From NCBI GenBank assembly GCA_949126835.1, contig OX421499.1:8139026-8203025 (forward strand): a stretch of 64,000 nt of DNA. Reading direction: 5' to 3'. The stretch is from Anisus vortex (taxonomy: Eukaryota > Mollusca > Gastropoda > Planorbidae). Below, one piece after another: positions 37,001 to 44,420 of this stretch. The translations under genes and the position numbers were made by a program. How positions within the stretch are numbered: the first letter of the stretch is position 1; each line of letters begins with the position of its first letter. Under the pieces are notes generated by a model. It searched no databases, had not been told where the DNA came from, and saw nothing but the letters and a program-made list of their open reading frames with translations.

Positions 37001-37236
37001 CAAACATAAGGAAACCTCCACACGTTGCCAAGTCCAACACAGTAGCCCACAATGGACAGTATATACTCTGTTTTTCTTGACCACGTATGACGTTTTTTCT
37101 CTTCGCGGCCTTGTTTTGAGAAATTCTTTTGGTCAAGAAGCAGGTCCAGTGTAACCAGTTCATTAGCGGAGTCATCTGCCCATTCCGGAATGCGGTCGTT
37201 GTGAAGGCAGCTACATCCGCTGGTTTCTTCTTTCAT
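12902..37236 (-). CDS. SLC6-B: complete SLC6-family transporter, glycine-transporter-like, 13 exons, 652 aa
   Basis: Exons in transcript order: 36984-37236, 24786-24917, 23478-23790, 23168-23300, 21008-21123, 20566-20688, 20242-20366, 19038-19150, 15901-16032, 14818-14917, 13748-13848, 13410-13577, 12902-13051. Lengths sum to 1959 nt and all phases join without a stop. The predicted plasma-membrane protein has the SLC6 signature [10 protein letters not shown] in TM1 (no TM1 Asp, so not monoamine type), an EL2 disulfide pair in [10 protein letters not shown] with N-glycosylation sites NDT, NGS and NGT, and a TM6 SLGPIWGGL segment whose Gly and Trp match glycine transporter 1. The tail RLKTTCSP also favours glycine transporters. 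TM7 is abnormal (Cys for the ion-binding Asn). The start is the first ATG after an in-frame TAG; an upstream non-coding exon is possible. Confidence 0.93.
13410..13577 (-). CDS. SLC6-B exon 12: TM11 end, TM12
   Basis: 168 nt encoding [20 protein letters not shown] and TM12. Same size as the SLC6-A and SLC6-C exons but clearly diverged in the last third. Confidence 0.92.
13748..13848 (-). CDS. SLC6-B exon 11: intracellular loop 5, start of TM11
   Basis: 101 nt encoding [20 protein letters not shown], then [12 protein letters not shown]. The RF..DIE.M and W.F.TP motifs are family-typical. Too short for a conspicuous open frame but phase-perfect. Confidence 0.9.
13975..14140. repeat. ~46-bp tandem repeat, ~3.5 copies
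   Basis: Unit contains TTTATTTACATGTTTAATAC and ATTGACATCTACTTTAG, in SLC6-B intron 10. Confidence 0.92.
14330..14700. mobile_element. Diverged relatives of the GACTATAATAAGATGG MITE
   Basis: Segments beginning AAGACTATAGTAAGATGGAC and GAGACTATAATGAGCTTTAC resemble the ends of the MITEs at 25039-25308 and 25478-25777, including the CGCTTGCT inner part. Boundaries are unclear. Confidence 0.55.
14650..14780. repeat. 26-bp tandem repeat, ~5 copies
   Basis: Unit AGCAAGTTATTATAGTCTTT plus GTAAAA. The unit looks like the terminal part of the neighbouring MITE, so the array probably grew from a MITE end. Confidence 0.88.
14818..14917 (-). CDS. SLC6-B exon 10: TM10
   Basis: 100 nt encoding [20 protein letters not shown] and a helix ending AWIYG. 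The acceptor ctgttacag is copied several times just upstream in a 40-bp tandem array. Confidence 0.92.
14961..15130. repeat. 40-bp tandem array of duplicated exon 10 splice-acceptor sequence
   Basis: Units start at 14961, 15001, 15041, 15081 and a degenerate 15121. On the minus strand each unit contains CTGTTACAG followed by a TGGGATGTACTTATTT block, matching the real junction CTGTTACAG|GGTGGAATTTACTTATTT at 14917. Only the acceptor at 15046 would extend exon 10 in frame: 129 nt, stop-free, hydrophobic. Confidence 0.9.
15901..16032 (-). CDS. SLC6-B exon 9: TM8 end and TM9
   Basis: 132 nt, phase 0-0, encoding [20 protein letters not shown] and, further on, [12 protein letters not shown]. Acceptor tttttag, donor gtaagt. 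It is easily missed because a longer open frame lies on the other strand. Confidence 0.9.
16033..16900. other. SLC6-B intron 8 segment; possible hAT end
   Basis: AT-rich. CAGTGGCGTAGACAGG at about 16183 resembles a hAT terminus (compare 4523), but no partner end or target duplication was found. No coding sequence seen. Confidence 0.4.
16908..17387 (-). pseudogene. Possible retroelement RNase H-like remnant
   Basis: An open frame of 159 codons. Its last third ([20 protein letters not shown], then VDKN) resembles the QWIPGH...N..AD end of RNase H domains in non-LTR retroelements, with an upstream [10 protein letters not shown] segment where the domain usually has DSxxAL. The first half is not recognised. 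GC content is higher than the flanks. Assignment is tentative; it could be an unrelated decayed coding region. Confidence 0.35.
17390..18346 (+). mobile_element. Retroelement 5' region and ORF1-like coding fragment, frameshifted
   Basis: A GC-rich leader is followed by frames encoding [40 protein letters not shown] and, in another frame after a T-run at 18120, [20 protein letters not shown] and [17 protein letters not shown]. This looks like a gag-like nucleic-acid-binding ORF1. An upstream ATG (17858 region) lies in a different frame, so there are at least two frameshifts. No reverse transcriptase follows; the sequence stops in a short (TA)n. It lies in SLC6-B intron 8. Confidence 0.55.
18350..19037. 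other. SLC6-B intron 8, no gene seen
   Basis: Contains a loose CACA-rich stretch (18435-18520) and a poly(C) run at 18723. Nothing else supported. Confidence 0.6.
19038..19150 (-). CDS. SLC6-B exon 8: EL4 and TM8
   Basis: 113 nt: [20 protein letters not shown], then a helix ending LDSQ, which supplies the Na2-site Asp/Ser of the family. Ends CAG|gtgaac in phase 0. Confidence 0.92.
19490..19782 (-). mobile_element. tRNA-derived SINE
   Basis: On the minus strand it starts GGGTACCGTGGCCGAGTGGC, has a B-box-like GGGTTTGAATCC, then a tail with TTAGTTAGGGTAAAG, GCTGGCCAC and TTTGGTCCGACGG. The tail matches the SINE at 32149-32428, so both belong to one family. It lies in SLC6-B intron 7. Confidence 0.85.
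20242..20366 (-). CDS. SLC6-B exon 7: TM7, altered ion site
   Basis: 125 nt encoding [20 protein letters not shown]. In glycine transporters the segment before TSVYAG reads TNCA; here it reads LCEG, so the Asn that coordinates Na1 and Cl- is Cys and the next residue is Glu. Flanking residues align without gaps. Confidence 0.92.
20566..20688 (-). CDS. SLC6-B exon 6: TM6
   Basis: 123 nt with [20 protein letters not shown]. The Gly and Trp correspond to residues that narrow the pocket for glycine in GlyT1. Donor gtgagt. Confidence 0.92.
21008..21123 (-). CDS. SLC6-B exon 5: TM5
   Basis: 116 nt encoding [20 protein letters not shown] and LPGAMDG. Both splice sites are weak: the acceptor follows a run of about ten A rather than a pyrimidine tract, and the donor is gtttga. 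Confidence 0.88.
21250..22090 (-). mobile_element. LINE 3' fragment containing an in-frame 63-bp tandem expansion
   Basis: Minus-strand translation gives [15 protein letters not shown], a repeated segment, then [20 protein letters not shown], the usual C-terminus of CR1/L2-like reverse transcriptase ORFs. A GCGCTATAAAAAATGACC(ATT)n tail follows at 21255-21290. Inside, a 63-bp unit is repeated about seven times. It lies in SLC6-B intron 4. Confidence 0.8.
21520..21960. repeat. 63-bp minisatellite, ~7 copies, born from LINE coding sequence
   Basis: Copies are nearly identical (a few T/C and G/A changes). The unit is 21 codons long, and its minus-strand translation ([20 protein letters not shown]) is the LINE segment normally present once. 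Confidence 0.95.
23168..23300 (-). CDS. SLC6-B exon 4: TM4
   Basis: 133 nt encoding [20 protein letters not shown], then a hydrophobic helix and [11 protein letters not shown] at the donor gtgaac. Confidence 0.92.
23478..23790 (-). CDS. SLC6-B exon 3: TM3 and large extracellular loop 2
   Basis: 313 nt. TM3 holds the conserved double Tyr ([10 protein letters not shown]). EL2 carries both disulfide cysteines and three NxS/T sites. The donor is taken as GT|gtatgt because this alone keeps frame with exon 4. Confidence 0.9.
23860..23920 (+). repeat. LINE 3'-tail fragment
   Basis: GCAGCGCTATACAAATATTATTATT-type terminus, as at 62740 and (inverted) 29930, close to the exon 3 acceptor. Confidence 0.65.
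23930..24420. repeat. (CTATTTAT)n octamer array
   Basis: Almost perfect 8-bp repeat for about 390 bp, decaying to the right until about 24640. The open frames it creates (Leu-Ser-Ile-Tyr-Leu-Phe-Ile-Tyr repeats) are not genes. Confidence 0.97.
24786..24917 (-). CDS. SLC6-B exon 2: TM1 end, TM2
   Basis: 132 nt encoding [20 protein letters not shown], then [12 protein letters not shown]; good acceptor actatag and donor gtaagt. Intron 1 before it is about 12 kb. Confidence 0.93.
25039..25308. mobile_element. MITE with CATAGACTATAATA termini, copy 1
   Basis: Inverted ends CATAGACTATAATAAGATGG and its partner ending TATTATAGTCTATG. The left end is duplicated once more just upstream (about 25012). 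Located in SLC6-B intron 1. Confidence 0.8.
25478..25777. mobile_element. MITE with CATAGACTATAATA termini, copy 2
   Basis: Same family as 25039-25308. Flanked by CTTTTGAC (25470-25477) and CTTTTAAC (25778-25785), an 8-bp target duplication with one change. The 8-bp size and CA start suggest a hAT-type MITE. Confidence 0.8.
25803..26394. repeat. Dispersed ~590-bp repeat, copy 2
   Basis: Collinear with 148-747 and in the same orientation; ends at GTTAAGACTTGTCAATGAG. Confidence 0.75.
26395..26900 (+). repeat. Decayed LINE-like and dispersed repeat remnants
   Basis: 26420-26470 translates as [15 protein letters not shown], a segment common near the C-terminus of LINE reverse transcriptases. 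26828-26868 recurs inverted at 4312-4360. The rest is unassigned. Confidence 0.45.
26900..27700. mobile_element. hAT-1 family fragment, inverted
   Basis: Reverse-complement similarity to the internal part of the element at 46491-47584 (blocks CTTTAGTCATATAATATT, TAAAGTTATAAATATTTTG and CGTTTCCACATTTTATTCAATA). Ends not found. Confidence 0.6.
27700..29140. other. SLC6-B intron 1; scattered element ends, no gene
   Basis: 27733-27790 has a TCCTATACTATAATACGAGC start that looks like a Helitron-type 5' end, unpaired. CAGGGGTGTGCAAACTACAG at 28161 resembles a hAT terminus, unpaired. 28480-28600 holds a short tandem palindromic block (ACTACACTGTATATAGTGTT-like). Confidence 0.4.
29147..29405 (+). 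mobile_element. tRNA-like-containing element, copy H1 (partial)
   Basis: Begins A|TCTATATATATAAGAAGATC, then TTTGTGTCCCC, CCCCATTGGTCAAT and a tRNA-like module (TAGCTAAGTTGTTAACG as A box, GGGTTCGATTCTCC as B box). The 3' half is lost. Related copies are at 54287, 60213 and 61638. Confidence 0.75.
29515..30515 (-). mobile_element. LINE 3' fragments (two adjacent pieces)
   Basis: 30515 to 30213 encodes the RT C-terminal region ([36 protein letters not shown]), followed by a 3' UTR ending in a GCGCTATACAAATATTATT tail at 29930. A second, different LINE end (AAGGCGCCACAGATTCAAA ... GGCGCTATATAAATGACC) covers 29515-29860 and resembles 21250-21500. Confidence 0.75.
30856..31565 (-). mobile_element. 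5'-truncated LINE, same family as 10365-11375
   Basis: A 191-codon frame (31545 to 30970) with [51 protein letters not shown] and [14 protein letters not shown], plus the matching 3' UTR and (ATT)n tail. It is truncated earlier than the 10365 copy and lacks the FADD box. Confidence 0.88.
31660..33383 (+). mobile_element. Decayed hAT element with transposase remnant, split by a SINE
   Basis: 31670-32100 matches the inverse of 4810-5230. 32640-32880 encodes [20 protein letters not shown] and [19 protein letters not shown], the hAT C-terminal dimerisation region with stops and a frameshift. A right end CTAGAGCCGGCCCTG at 33369-33383 is a hAT-type terminus; it may belong to this or another copy. 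The left end is hidden by the LINE at 31565. Confidence 0.65.
32149..32428 (+). mobile_element. tRNA-derived SINE with 8-bp target duplication
   Basis: 280 bp. Head GGCACGGTGGCCGTGCGGC (A box region) and GGTCCAGGATCGAATCC (B box), the family tail (CTTAGTTGGGGTAAAT, ACTGGCCACA, TTCGGTCCGACGG) and an oligo-T end. CATGTAAT flanks it at 32141-32148 and 32429-32436. Inserted in a dead hAT. Confidence 0.92.
33384..34509. other. SLC6-B intron 1; nothing recognised
   Basis: AT-rich. One 63-codon frame (34015-34206) contains [12 protein letters not shown] and no known motif. Confidence 0.55.
34510..35092. repeat. ~44-bp minisatellite, ~13 copies
   Basis: Unit GTCCAAGTTAAATGCGACTG plus AATAGCGACTAACTATCTCTGAC. 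Variants alternate GACGTCC, GACTGTCC and GACCGTCC at the junction, giving 43 or 44-bp units. Confidence 0.97.
35093..35599. other. SLC6-B intron 1; unassigned, possibly retroelement-derived
   Basis: 35330-35520 has a GC-richer, coding-like stretch with stops in every frame, next to the LINE C-terminus that follows. Not recognised. Confidence 0.4.
35600..35817 (+). repeat. LINE C-terminal fragment
   Basis: Plus-strand translation gives [40 protein letters not shown] and a stop after RLRAM, the terminal signature of RTE/BovB-like or related LINE polyproteins. The 11-bp array starts at its stop codon. Confidence 0.7.
35818..36970. repeat. 11-bp satellite (GGATGTAGGTA)n, ~105 copies
   Basis: 1.15 kb, nearly homogeneous, with scattered GGATGTATGTA variants in clusters. 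It begins at the end of a LINE and stops about 12 bp from the exon 1 donor site of SLC6-B. Confidence 0.98.
36984..37236 (-). CDS. SLC6-B exon 1: N-terminus and TM1
   Basis: 84 codons plus one base, ending NGG|gtgagt. About 45 residues of acidic N-terminus precede [20 protein letters not shown] and the TM1 core. The usual TM1 Ala is Cys. The donor is only about 12 bp from a 1.15-kb tandem array. Confidence 0.92.
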
Positions 37237-37525
37237 TATAGATTTTATTTCTCCCCTGATGCAATGAAGAAAACGCTAAAAGATGATGTCTGTGTATTAA
37301 AAGTTATAAATAGATATGTACATGGATGGCTGAATAGATAAGTAAATAGAAAGATACCTCGTACGACGGGTAGATAAGTAGATGGATGTACGGATAATGG
37401 ATATTTATTTGGATATACAAGATAAACAGCGATTAGAAAGAAAGATGCACCATATATATGTTTAGATAGATAGATGTTTGGGTGCTTGGATTGATATATA
37501 TCGAGTTATATAGATAGATAGATAT

Positions 37526-37588
<63 letters not shown>

Positions 37589-38764
37589 CAAAGATAGATG
37601 GATGGACATAATATGTAATATTTAATAAATATATTGAATACATTACTAAGATAGATTGGATGGCTAGTTACATTACTGGATGGATTGATTGATATTTAGA
37701 TAGAGAGAGACACGAACATACAAAAAAGGACGAACGGGCTGACCAAGTTAGTAGATAGTTAAATATAACATGAAGAGTACATATAAAAAAAGTGGTGATG
37801 GCATTAAAACATTCAGTAAATGATTTTATCTACGTATGCTTTGACTGTAAGCTGAAATGCTGCATAGCCAGACGAACAGGCAAATGTATGGAATAACGGA
37901 ATACATTATAAATACAGACGGACAACAAGATTAATATATATATATATTTCTACATATGTGTAGAAAGATGTGTAGATCAGTAGAAATCGTCTCACTTACA
38001 TTACGGAGGACTTGTAGGAAAAATAAGAACTATTTTAGAAAAGTTATGTGGAAAGCTAAATAGAACTATACATTTAGAAATGTAATTGGGTTGATAGACA
38101 AACCGATAGAGAGATAGTTTAATAGATAAATGTAATGCCTTTTATTTTATCGCTACTTACTTTTTTTGTGTAATTATAAATAATTTATTAATGGTGTTAG
38201 AGTCTTACCAAATTCCGCGGCAAATTTATTACAGGATCCCTTTAGGTATAAGACTACTTCTCAGCCTAGACAAAATTAAAACGCGTTTTAATATTCTTAA
38301 TCATTAATCAATCATTATTAATAATCAAAAAAGTATATCAAAGTTTTCACGTCCGCATATATTTTAATCCACAATTTCGCTTTAGGCAAATGATGCTTAA
38401 ATTAATAAACGAAATTTTTTATTTGTACTGATATTTGGGGCTTTTTTTGTGTGTTCTTATCTTATGTTACAGACAATCAGTGTATCCAGAACATAATTTT
38501 GTCCAACGTTTGTTTAACCGTGATTTGATTCTAGTTAGATTTATTTATATTTGTATTTGCCGTGGATAATATGCTAATTCCCCGCGTTGGTGCATTCATT
38601 AAATAGGACAATTCAGCGGCATGGAGGGAATTTTGGCTTGGTCGCGATAAATCATGAGCCTTACTAATCGCAGTCAAAGAATGAAAAGTATTTTAGAAAT
38701 TACATCTAAGAAAGGAAAAAATAACACATTTATAAATTGGTGTTTTATAATACAAAGTTATTTA
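37237..38764. other. 5' flank of SLC6-B; (GATA)n, no gene or clear promoter
   Basis: Upstream of the putative start. (GATA)n at 37505-37585 and related degenerate GATA-rich sequence at 37330-37700. No convincing TATA/initiator or further 5' exon could be fixed by eye. Confidence 0.5.
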
Positions 38765-39829
38765 GGGGAAAGGTGGGTAATTCGTACCGCTGGGTAATTC
38801 TTACCTATGCCGTTTTACATAGTTTGACTGGTTGTAATTAACATTTAAGCCCGTTAACACATGCCAGTACATTAGTTTCGACTCCCATAGAAAAATGGTG
38901 AACAAGGACAAGAAAATAACATGGTAGGCTCACTTTATATTTTTTTTTACTACTTGATGTTATTTTTTACAAGTGCCTCTATTCATACTACGTAGGTCTG
39001 GTTAAACATAGCTTATTTATATTTCTTTAGTGTGATGACTATCCAGTCTGCTTCATTAATAAATACATTTAGATAAAAACAATATTTTTTCTTCATTTCC
39101 TTTGGTACTTATTACCCTCCCTAGTGGTATGAATTGAACGCTGGTGAGGGCAATTCGTACCACCTTGTCTTTTTCTAATTTTAATAATTGTGCTCTTTGT
39201 TTTCATAATAAAACGTTGAAATCTTGTATTTTCATTCTTTTGTCATCAATAATTGTTTTAACCTTAAAAACAAGAAAACCATAAAAAAGAAGTTTTCATT
39301 ATACTCCCTTTATTTGCAAACTAAGTTTACCATCATGTAATTAAATAATTGATTGACTACTGGAAATGAAACGTACAGAAAAATATCTGTGTCGCAAATC
39401 TCAAAAATATCTCCTTACTCAGTATGAATTGTTCTAAAAATAATCTTGGCGCATAATTTTTTTTTCTAGCTTTGCGCCGAAAAATTATAAAAAGTTTCAC
39501 AGGCATTTTTAACGCGAAATCAAAATATTTCTTATACTTTCCTTTTAAGAAATGAATATTGTCATAAGTGTAGTATTATTAAGTCGTTTTAACTGAAAAT
39601 TTGATAGGATGTATTGTTAGTCGGGGCAAGTCTGCTGTCCAAATTTCAGCTCGATTGGACCACGGAAAGTGGTCGAAAAATCGAAGCAAAGTTTTGCTCC
39701 CACGACGATTGCAGACAGACAGAAAATGCAACTTAAAATAAAGGGAGTAAAAAACTACTTTTTTCTACATTTAGTTTTATTATTGTTCAATTTTGTCCTT
39801 AGGGGGTAAGAATTACCCACCCCTCCCCC
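38765..39829. mobile_element. TA-flanked MITE with GGTGGGTAATTC ends
   Basis: Left end GGGGAAAGGTGGGTAATTC and right end inverse of GGGGGAGGGGTGGGTAATTC, each bordered by TA. The motif GGTACGAATTACCC and its inverse recur subterminally. The TA borders suggest Tc1/mariner-type mobilisation. No transposase. Confidence 0.7.
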
Positions 39830-39831
39830 TA

Positions 39832-40820
39832 CGTCAAATAGAAGTAATTGGAGCTAGAGGCTGATGGCTTGGAAAAAGTTGATTTGATGTGTGGTAATTG
39901 GCAATATTATATATTTGTGCCAGGTGTCAGTTCCAATTATCAAAGATAAGATATAAAAACATGGTAAGAAAATTATAACAACAATACCTTTTGTTTCCAC
40001 GAACAGACTGTCAGGGGCATACAACAGCAGTGATGAAGTGAAGAATTACAATCCACTATATGAGATAAAAATAAGTCAGTTTGTGACATCCACAGCTATA
40101 CAAAGGCAACATTCCAGGGTCGGACATGCACACTGGGTCTAGAATGAGCTGGCACAACAAGACGGATTTCATATTCACTCGAACAAGAAGAGAATTGAAA
40201 TGGCCCTAAGTCACCAACACCATCGGGCTTTTAAAACTTATATATATATATATATATATATACGTGTACTATACCGTGTCGGCTATGTTAAAAGATAGGA
40301 GAACGCGAGTGGCGGTGTATGAATTTATGCAAGAGCATGGTTCAGGCAGAGGGCATGTAGGATCAAAAGTTAAGAGGCCCGACGAGAACACAGCGGTACT
40401 TTCAGCTTTCAGCAACTGCCAACTTTGATGTAGAGTAGACGCACAAATAAAACAAAAAAACAAACATGATATAGGCCTATATATCTTCAGTAGGCCTACG
40501 GACTGCGGATATAACAATTAGGCGTAGGATTGCATCATCAGTCAAGGTGAAAAGAAATGCGACGTTTATTTTATGTCGTGTTTTTGATGTCGTTGTTCTT
40601 TTTTTTTTTCTTTTGTAATTTTTGTTATCAATGACATCTGCTGCTCGTCTTCAGCAAACATCACATTACAGCGACCTAAGAAAACAACGTTGTTAGTAAA
40701 AAAAAAAAACACTATATGTATTTTGTGTGCATTTTTTTCAGTCAAAATAATTTACTTCCTTATTTCCAATTGAAAAACTATAAAATTATCTTAAATTTCG
40801 ACCCCAAGAAATAAAACATT
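39832..40820. other. Intergenic; (TA)n, no gene
   Basis: A (TA)n run at 40241-40262. The stretch 40020-40200 is slightly GC-richer but has no recognisable product. Confidence 0.5.
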
Positions 40821-40901
40821 TTAACCCTTCCCTTACCGACCTGCTTTTATCTATGCTGCCTTCAGTTCCGCTATATACGCGCCCGGGACTGTAAGGGTTA
40901 A
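40821..40901. mobile_element. 81-bp TTAA-flanked MITE, copy 1
   Basis: TTAA-CCCTTCCC ... GTAAGGG-TTAA. Same length as and about 5 differences from the inverse of 58616-58696. TTAA target sites and CCCT-type termini are the piggyBac hallmark. Confidence 0.8.
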
Positions 40902-42469
40902 GAAAGTGATTTTTAGGAGCTGCAGCTAGAGCCTAATGGCTGTGAAAAAAATGACATAAGGAATTGTCATGGGTAATGAGTCTATGTGCAAAGTATCAGC
41001 TCAATATAATGATGTAAAGTGAGTCGATTAAAACTCCAAAGATTATGCTGCAGAAAAAAAAAAGAACAAAATACACCAAGAATAGAAAACGAAGACCTAA
41101 CTGTAGCAATAAAACAAGGGTCGTTGTCAAATATTTACATACTATTTACAAATACAAGGGCTGTTTCATAAATTCATTTTGGTCACTAGTGGCATCAAGA
41201 TATGGCATATTATGTTGCCTCAACTTCAGTCAGGAAAAACAACAGCTTGAACTTATTTCAAACTCCTTCCTCGCATAGCTAGATTAGATTTAAACCGCGT
41301 AAAAGCGTATAAAACACAATTATTTTATAATCTTAAGTATAGAAGGGGGCGTCTGTAAAATTTAAGGTGAAATAATGAAAACATGTTTCTACACTGCATA
41401 ATATATATATAATATATAAAAGTTAATGGAAGCAATATGAACATGGGTGTTTGGGTGGTGTGGGTGAGACGTGAATGGGGAGTGAGGTGTAGTAAGGGGA
41501 GTCGAGACTGGGGTAGGGAGTAGTAAGGTGAGTGGGGTGGCGAGTGGTATGGTGAGTGGGGTGGGGAGTGGCACCTAGCTTATGCCAGTAATTGAACCAA
41601 TGTCTTACAAGTGTATCACACATTAGAAAAACAAAGTAAACAATAGATGAAATATTGTTATTGTTTAAATTGTGCAAAAACATACATCTCCATGTTCGTG
41701 CGTATTACATTGTCTGACATTGAACCAAGGTTCAAAGACTAGTGGTGATTTCACATATTATTATAATGCATATTTTAATAAGCATAAAGAAAAAGGTCAA
41801 ATGAATGCAGACCCATTATATTTATAACCTATTCATATACTTTAGATCAAAAGAAACTTTTTCAATGCTAATATAACTTTTGATAACAAGCCAAAGGTAA
41901 TACGAGAAAATGCCCTTTCAAGAAAGCATACAATTATAAGAGTTCTTTCAACAATTTGTTACACTTCATTGTATATAACAAACAAAAAAATTTAACTGTC
42001 CTATTATTAGGAAGAAAATATCTTAGAAAATATTTTTTTTTTAATGACAAAATGTATTTTAACTAAATTATATTTTCGGTAACTTATAAAGACAATGGAT
42101 ATTCCTTAGAAATATATTGTTTTTATATAACAATGGGAATTTTACGTTCTTATATTTCAAGGAATTCTTGATAAACATTGCGTTTCTTGCGTCCTTGAAC
42201 TTGCAGCCATTAAGGAAAATTTGTTTGCGCCCACCTCATTTGATGATAATATTTCCATTTTGAGAGATACTCTGGCGTTAGTTCTGCGAGCCACAAATGG
42301 AGTGACCTAGACCCGTGCTTCTCACTTTGACCGCAAATTATATGCCTACGCATTTGGCGCAATAATATATTTCTTAATAAAGATGTCTATACAATTATAA
42401 GATTAATATTATACGCGCCAGTACCGCTTTGTTAGTTAAAAAAAGGTTAAAAAGACAATATAAAGACAA
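40902..42469. other. Intergenic, no gene seen
   Basis: Short GT-rich stretch at 41445-41570 (purine-rich, (GGGTGGGGAGT)-like). Remaining sequence is AT-rich without recognisable features. Confidence 0.5.
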
Positions 42470-43869
42470 GACCCAGCACTGCCAAATCCTGCAACCGCAT
42501 ACTTTGTGTGCGACAAATGCCAAATGATTTTTGGGGCACAAAAAGGCTTATTATGTCACACGAGAAGCCACAAAGATTTAGAAAGACATGGTCATCCATG
42601 GAAATGAGGGACGAAAAACAGATAAACGAATAACTATTGAGATTAATAGATATATAGATTAATAGATAGATTGATAAATGGATAGATCAATAGATAGATA
42701 GAAGTAAAATAAAATACTCCTTGAAACAGAAAACAGCCAAGTTAGAAGCACGTTTTTAGTGAACAATGCTAGCAGAGTGTAAACATATTTAACGACGAAT
42801 GTCTGTTGATAAAGTTTTGAGAAAAATATATTAGTCTACAACAAGAAATAGATTTAAATGACAACTTTTAAATCTTTTTATCAAACATTAGCCTCCTGTC
42901 TTATTATTCACAGACTTTTTTTTTTAGAATAAAACAAATTACAAATTGAGTTCTAATCATGTAGCCTACATGGATCTACCCTAATTTCACAATTTGATAT
43001 GAGTTTTAAGCACTTCCAAGGAGTAAGCCATACAGAGAAAATGGATACAAACCACCTATGTTTGATATAGCCAAACTGGTTGTATATAATAATTTAAAAG
43101 ATCATGTTGATGATTAGTACTTTGTATTATAGTTTCGGTAGAATGGATCACGTTTTGACGCGGTCGTAGCTAATAGGCCTACTCTTATTGCACAAATTAT
43201 TTATAACGTGAATATTGAGAAATGTAATACAGATGACAAGTTTTTGTTTTTGTGTTCATTATTCTATGCCAATATGAACTATAAGAACTTGGTAATAAAA
43301 TTAGAATAATGGTTTTTTTTATTATCCATGTGTAGCGTGGCGGGCACTCTATGGGGTTAATGGAGCGTGGGGATGTCGTGTATTGGCACGCGCAAGGGTT
43401 TTTTGGCTCGTATAGGGTCTGACGTATCGGTGTCACGATGGCGTTGGGCATTAGAACATTTATATTTATAGTCCGTATCTGCTGGTGAGTTAAGTACTCT
43501 TACTACAAGACACGACCATCCACATAGGCAACACAAAACAATGATAATGATTAACTCAATGCCGGAATGAATTTCAAATACTGTTTATTTAGGAATAAGT
43601 CGATGAATAACTCCACAATAGGAGTTTTGTATATCAGTATAATTGTACCAGCCAGCCAAAATCACGACTATTCTGATGTGTATTTTTTACTCCAATTGAT
43701 AGTTTTCATTGCGCCTTAAAGTGCCCCCTATAGGGTGGGGTATATATTCACATTATAAACATTAATCATTAATATAGGGTACAAATGCAACATACATCAT
43801 CCATTCATTGGTGAGCACTGCAATGAGCCAGGATTAATTGTAGTTCATAGGTTGGAGCTATTGTGAGTA

Positions 43870-44420
43870 AGGTGCCCTGGCACCATATTAGAAGTCTCTT
43901 AAAAACCCAGACGAGCCGAAGCTCTTTACTCCGGGGCGTAACGCATTAGAATTGAGTATAAACTCTGTCCGGGCTCCAGCCACCCCACGGCACGCCGAAG
44001 GCGTGGCGTGCCATGAAAAAGGGAAGGTTTCCGCAGGCCAGCGACCGTTCGCTGCGGTTCCCCTAAGGATCATTATCGTGGTGGCTCGCCCGTATATCTG
44101 CATTGTCACCCGGTAGCACAAATCCTATACTTTATGCACAGGCATCCAGGCACCGGGTGGATCGTGAGACAGGTTGCAGCATCCATTGCTTCCTCCCCAC
44201 CGAGACCCCGTGGCCTCTCGGCAGTGCAATAAATCTCGGACATGCTGCGGGGGCTGTCCCCCATGCGTTATCCCGCCGGTGTTTTCTAAAAGAAAAGTAC
44301 TGGCGGTTTACACACTACGCCGCTTTGAGGCCCATGGGTACAGTAGTAGTGCCCTGGAACCAGACTGGGCGGTTGGTGCCTCTAGTGAGTTTACGACACC
44401 ATGTCTCGGTGAATATTTAA
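43870..44420 (+). repeat. GC-rich dispersed repeat, copy 2 (longest)
   Basis: Contains the self-complementary GGCACGCCGAAGGCGTGGCGTGCC-like block near 43990, the CCGGTAGCACAAATCC core and a CTGGAACCAGACTGGGCGG end. Not in the left arm at this position, so inserted after duplication or lost there. Confidence 0.75.

Noticed and set aside
41389..41683. Thr/Pro/His-rich ORFs
   Set aside because: Low-complexity translation of a GGGTGGGGAGT-like purine tract.
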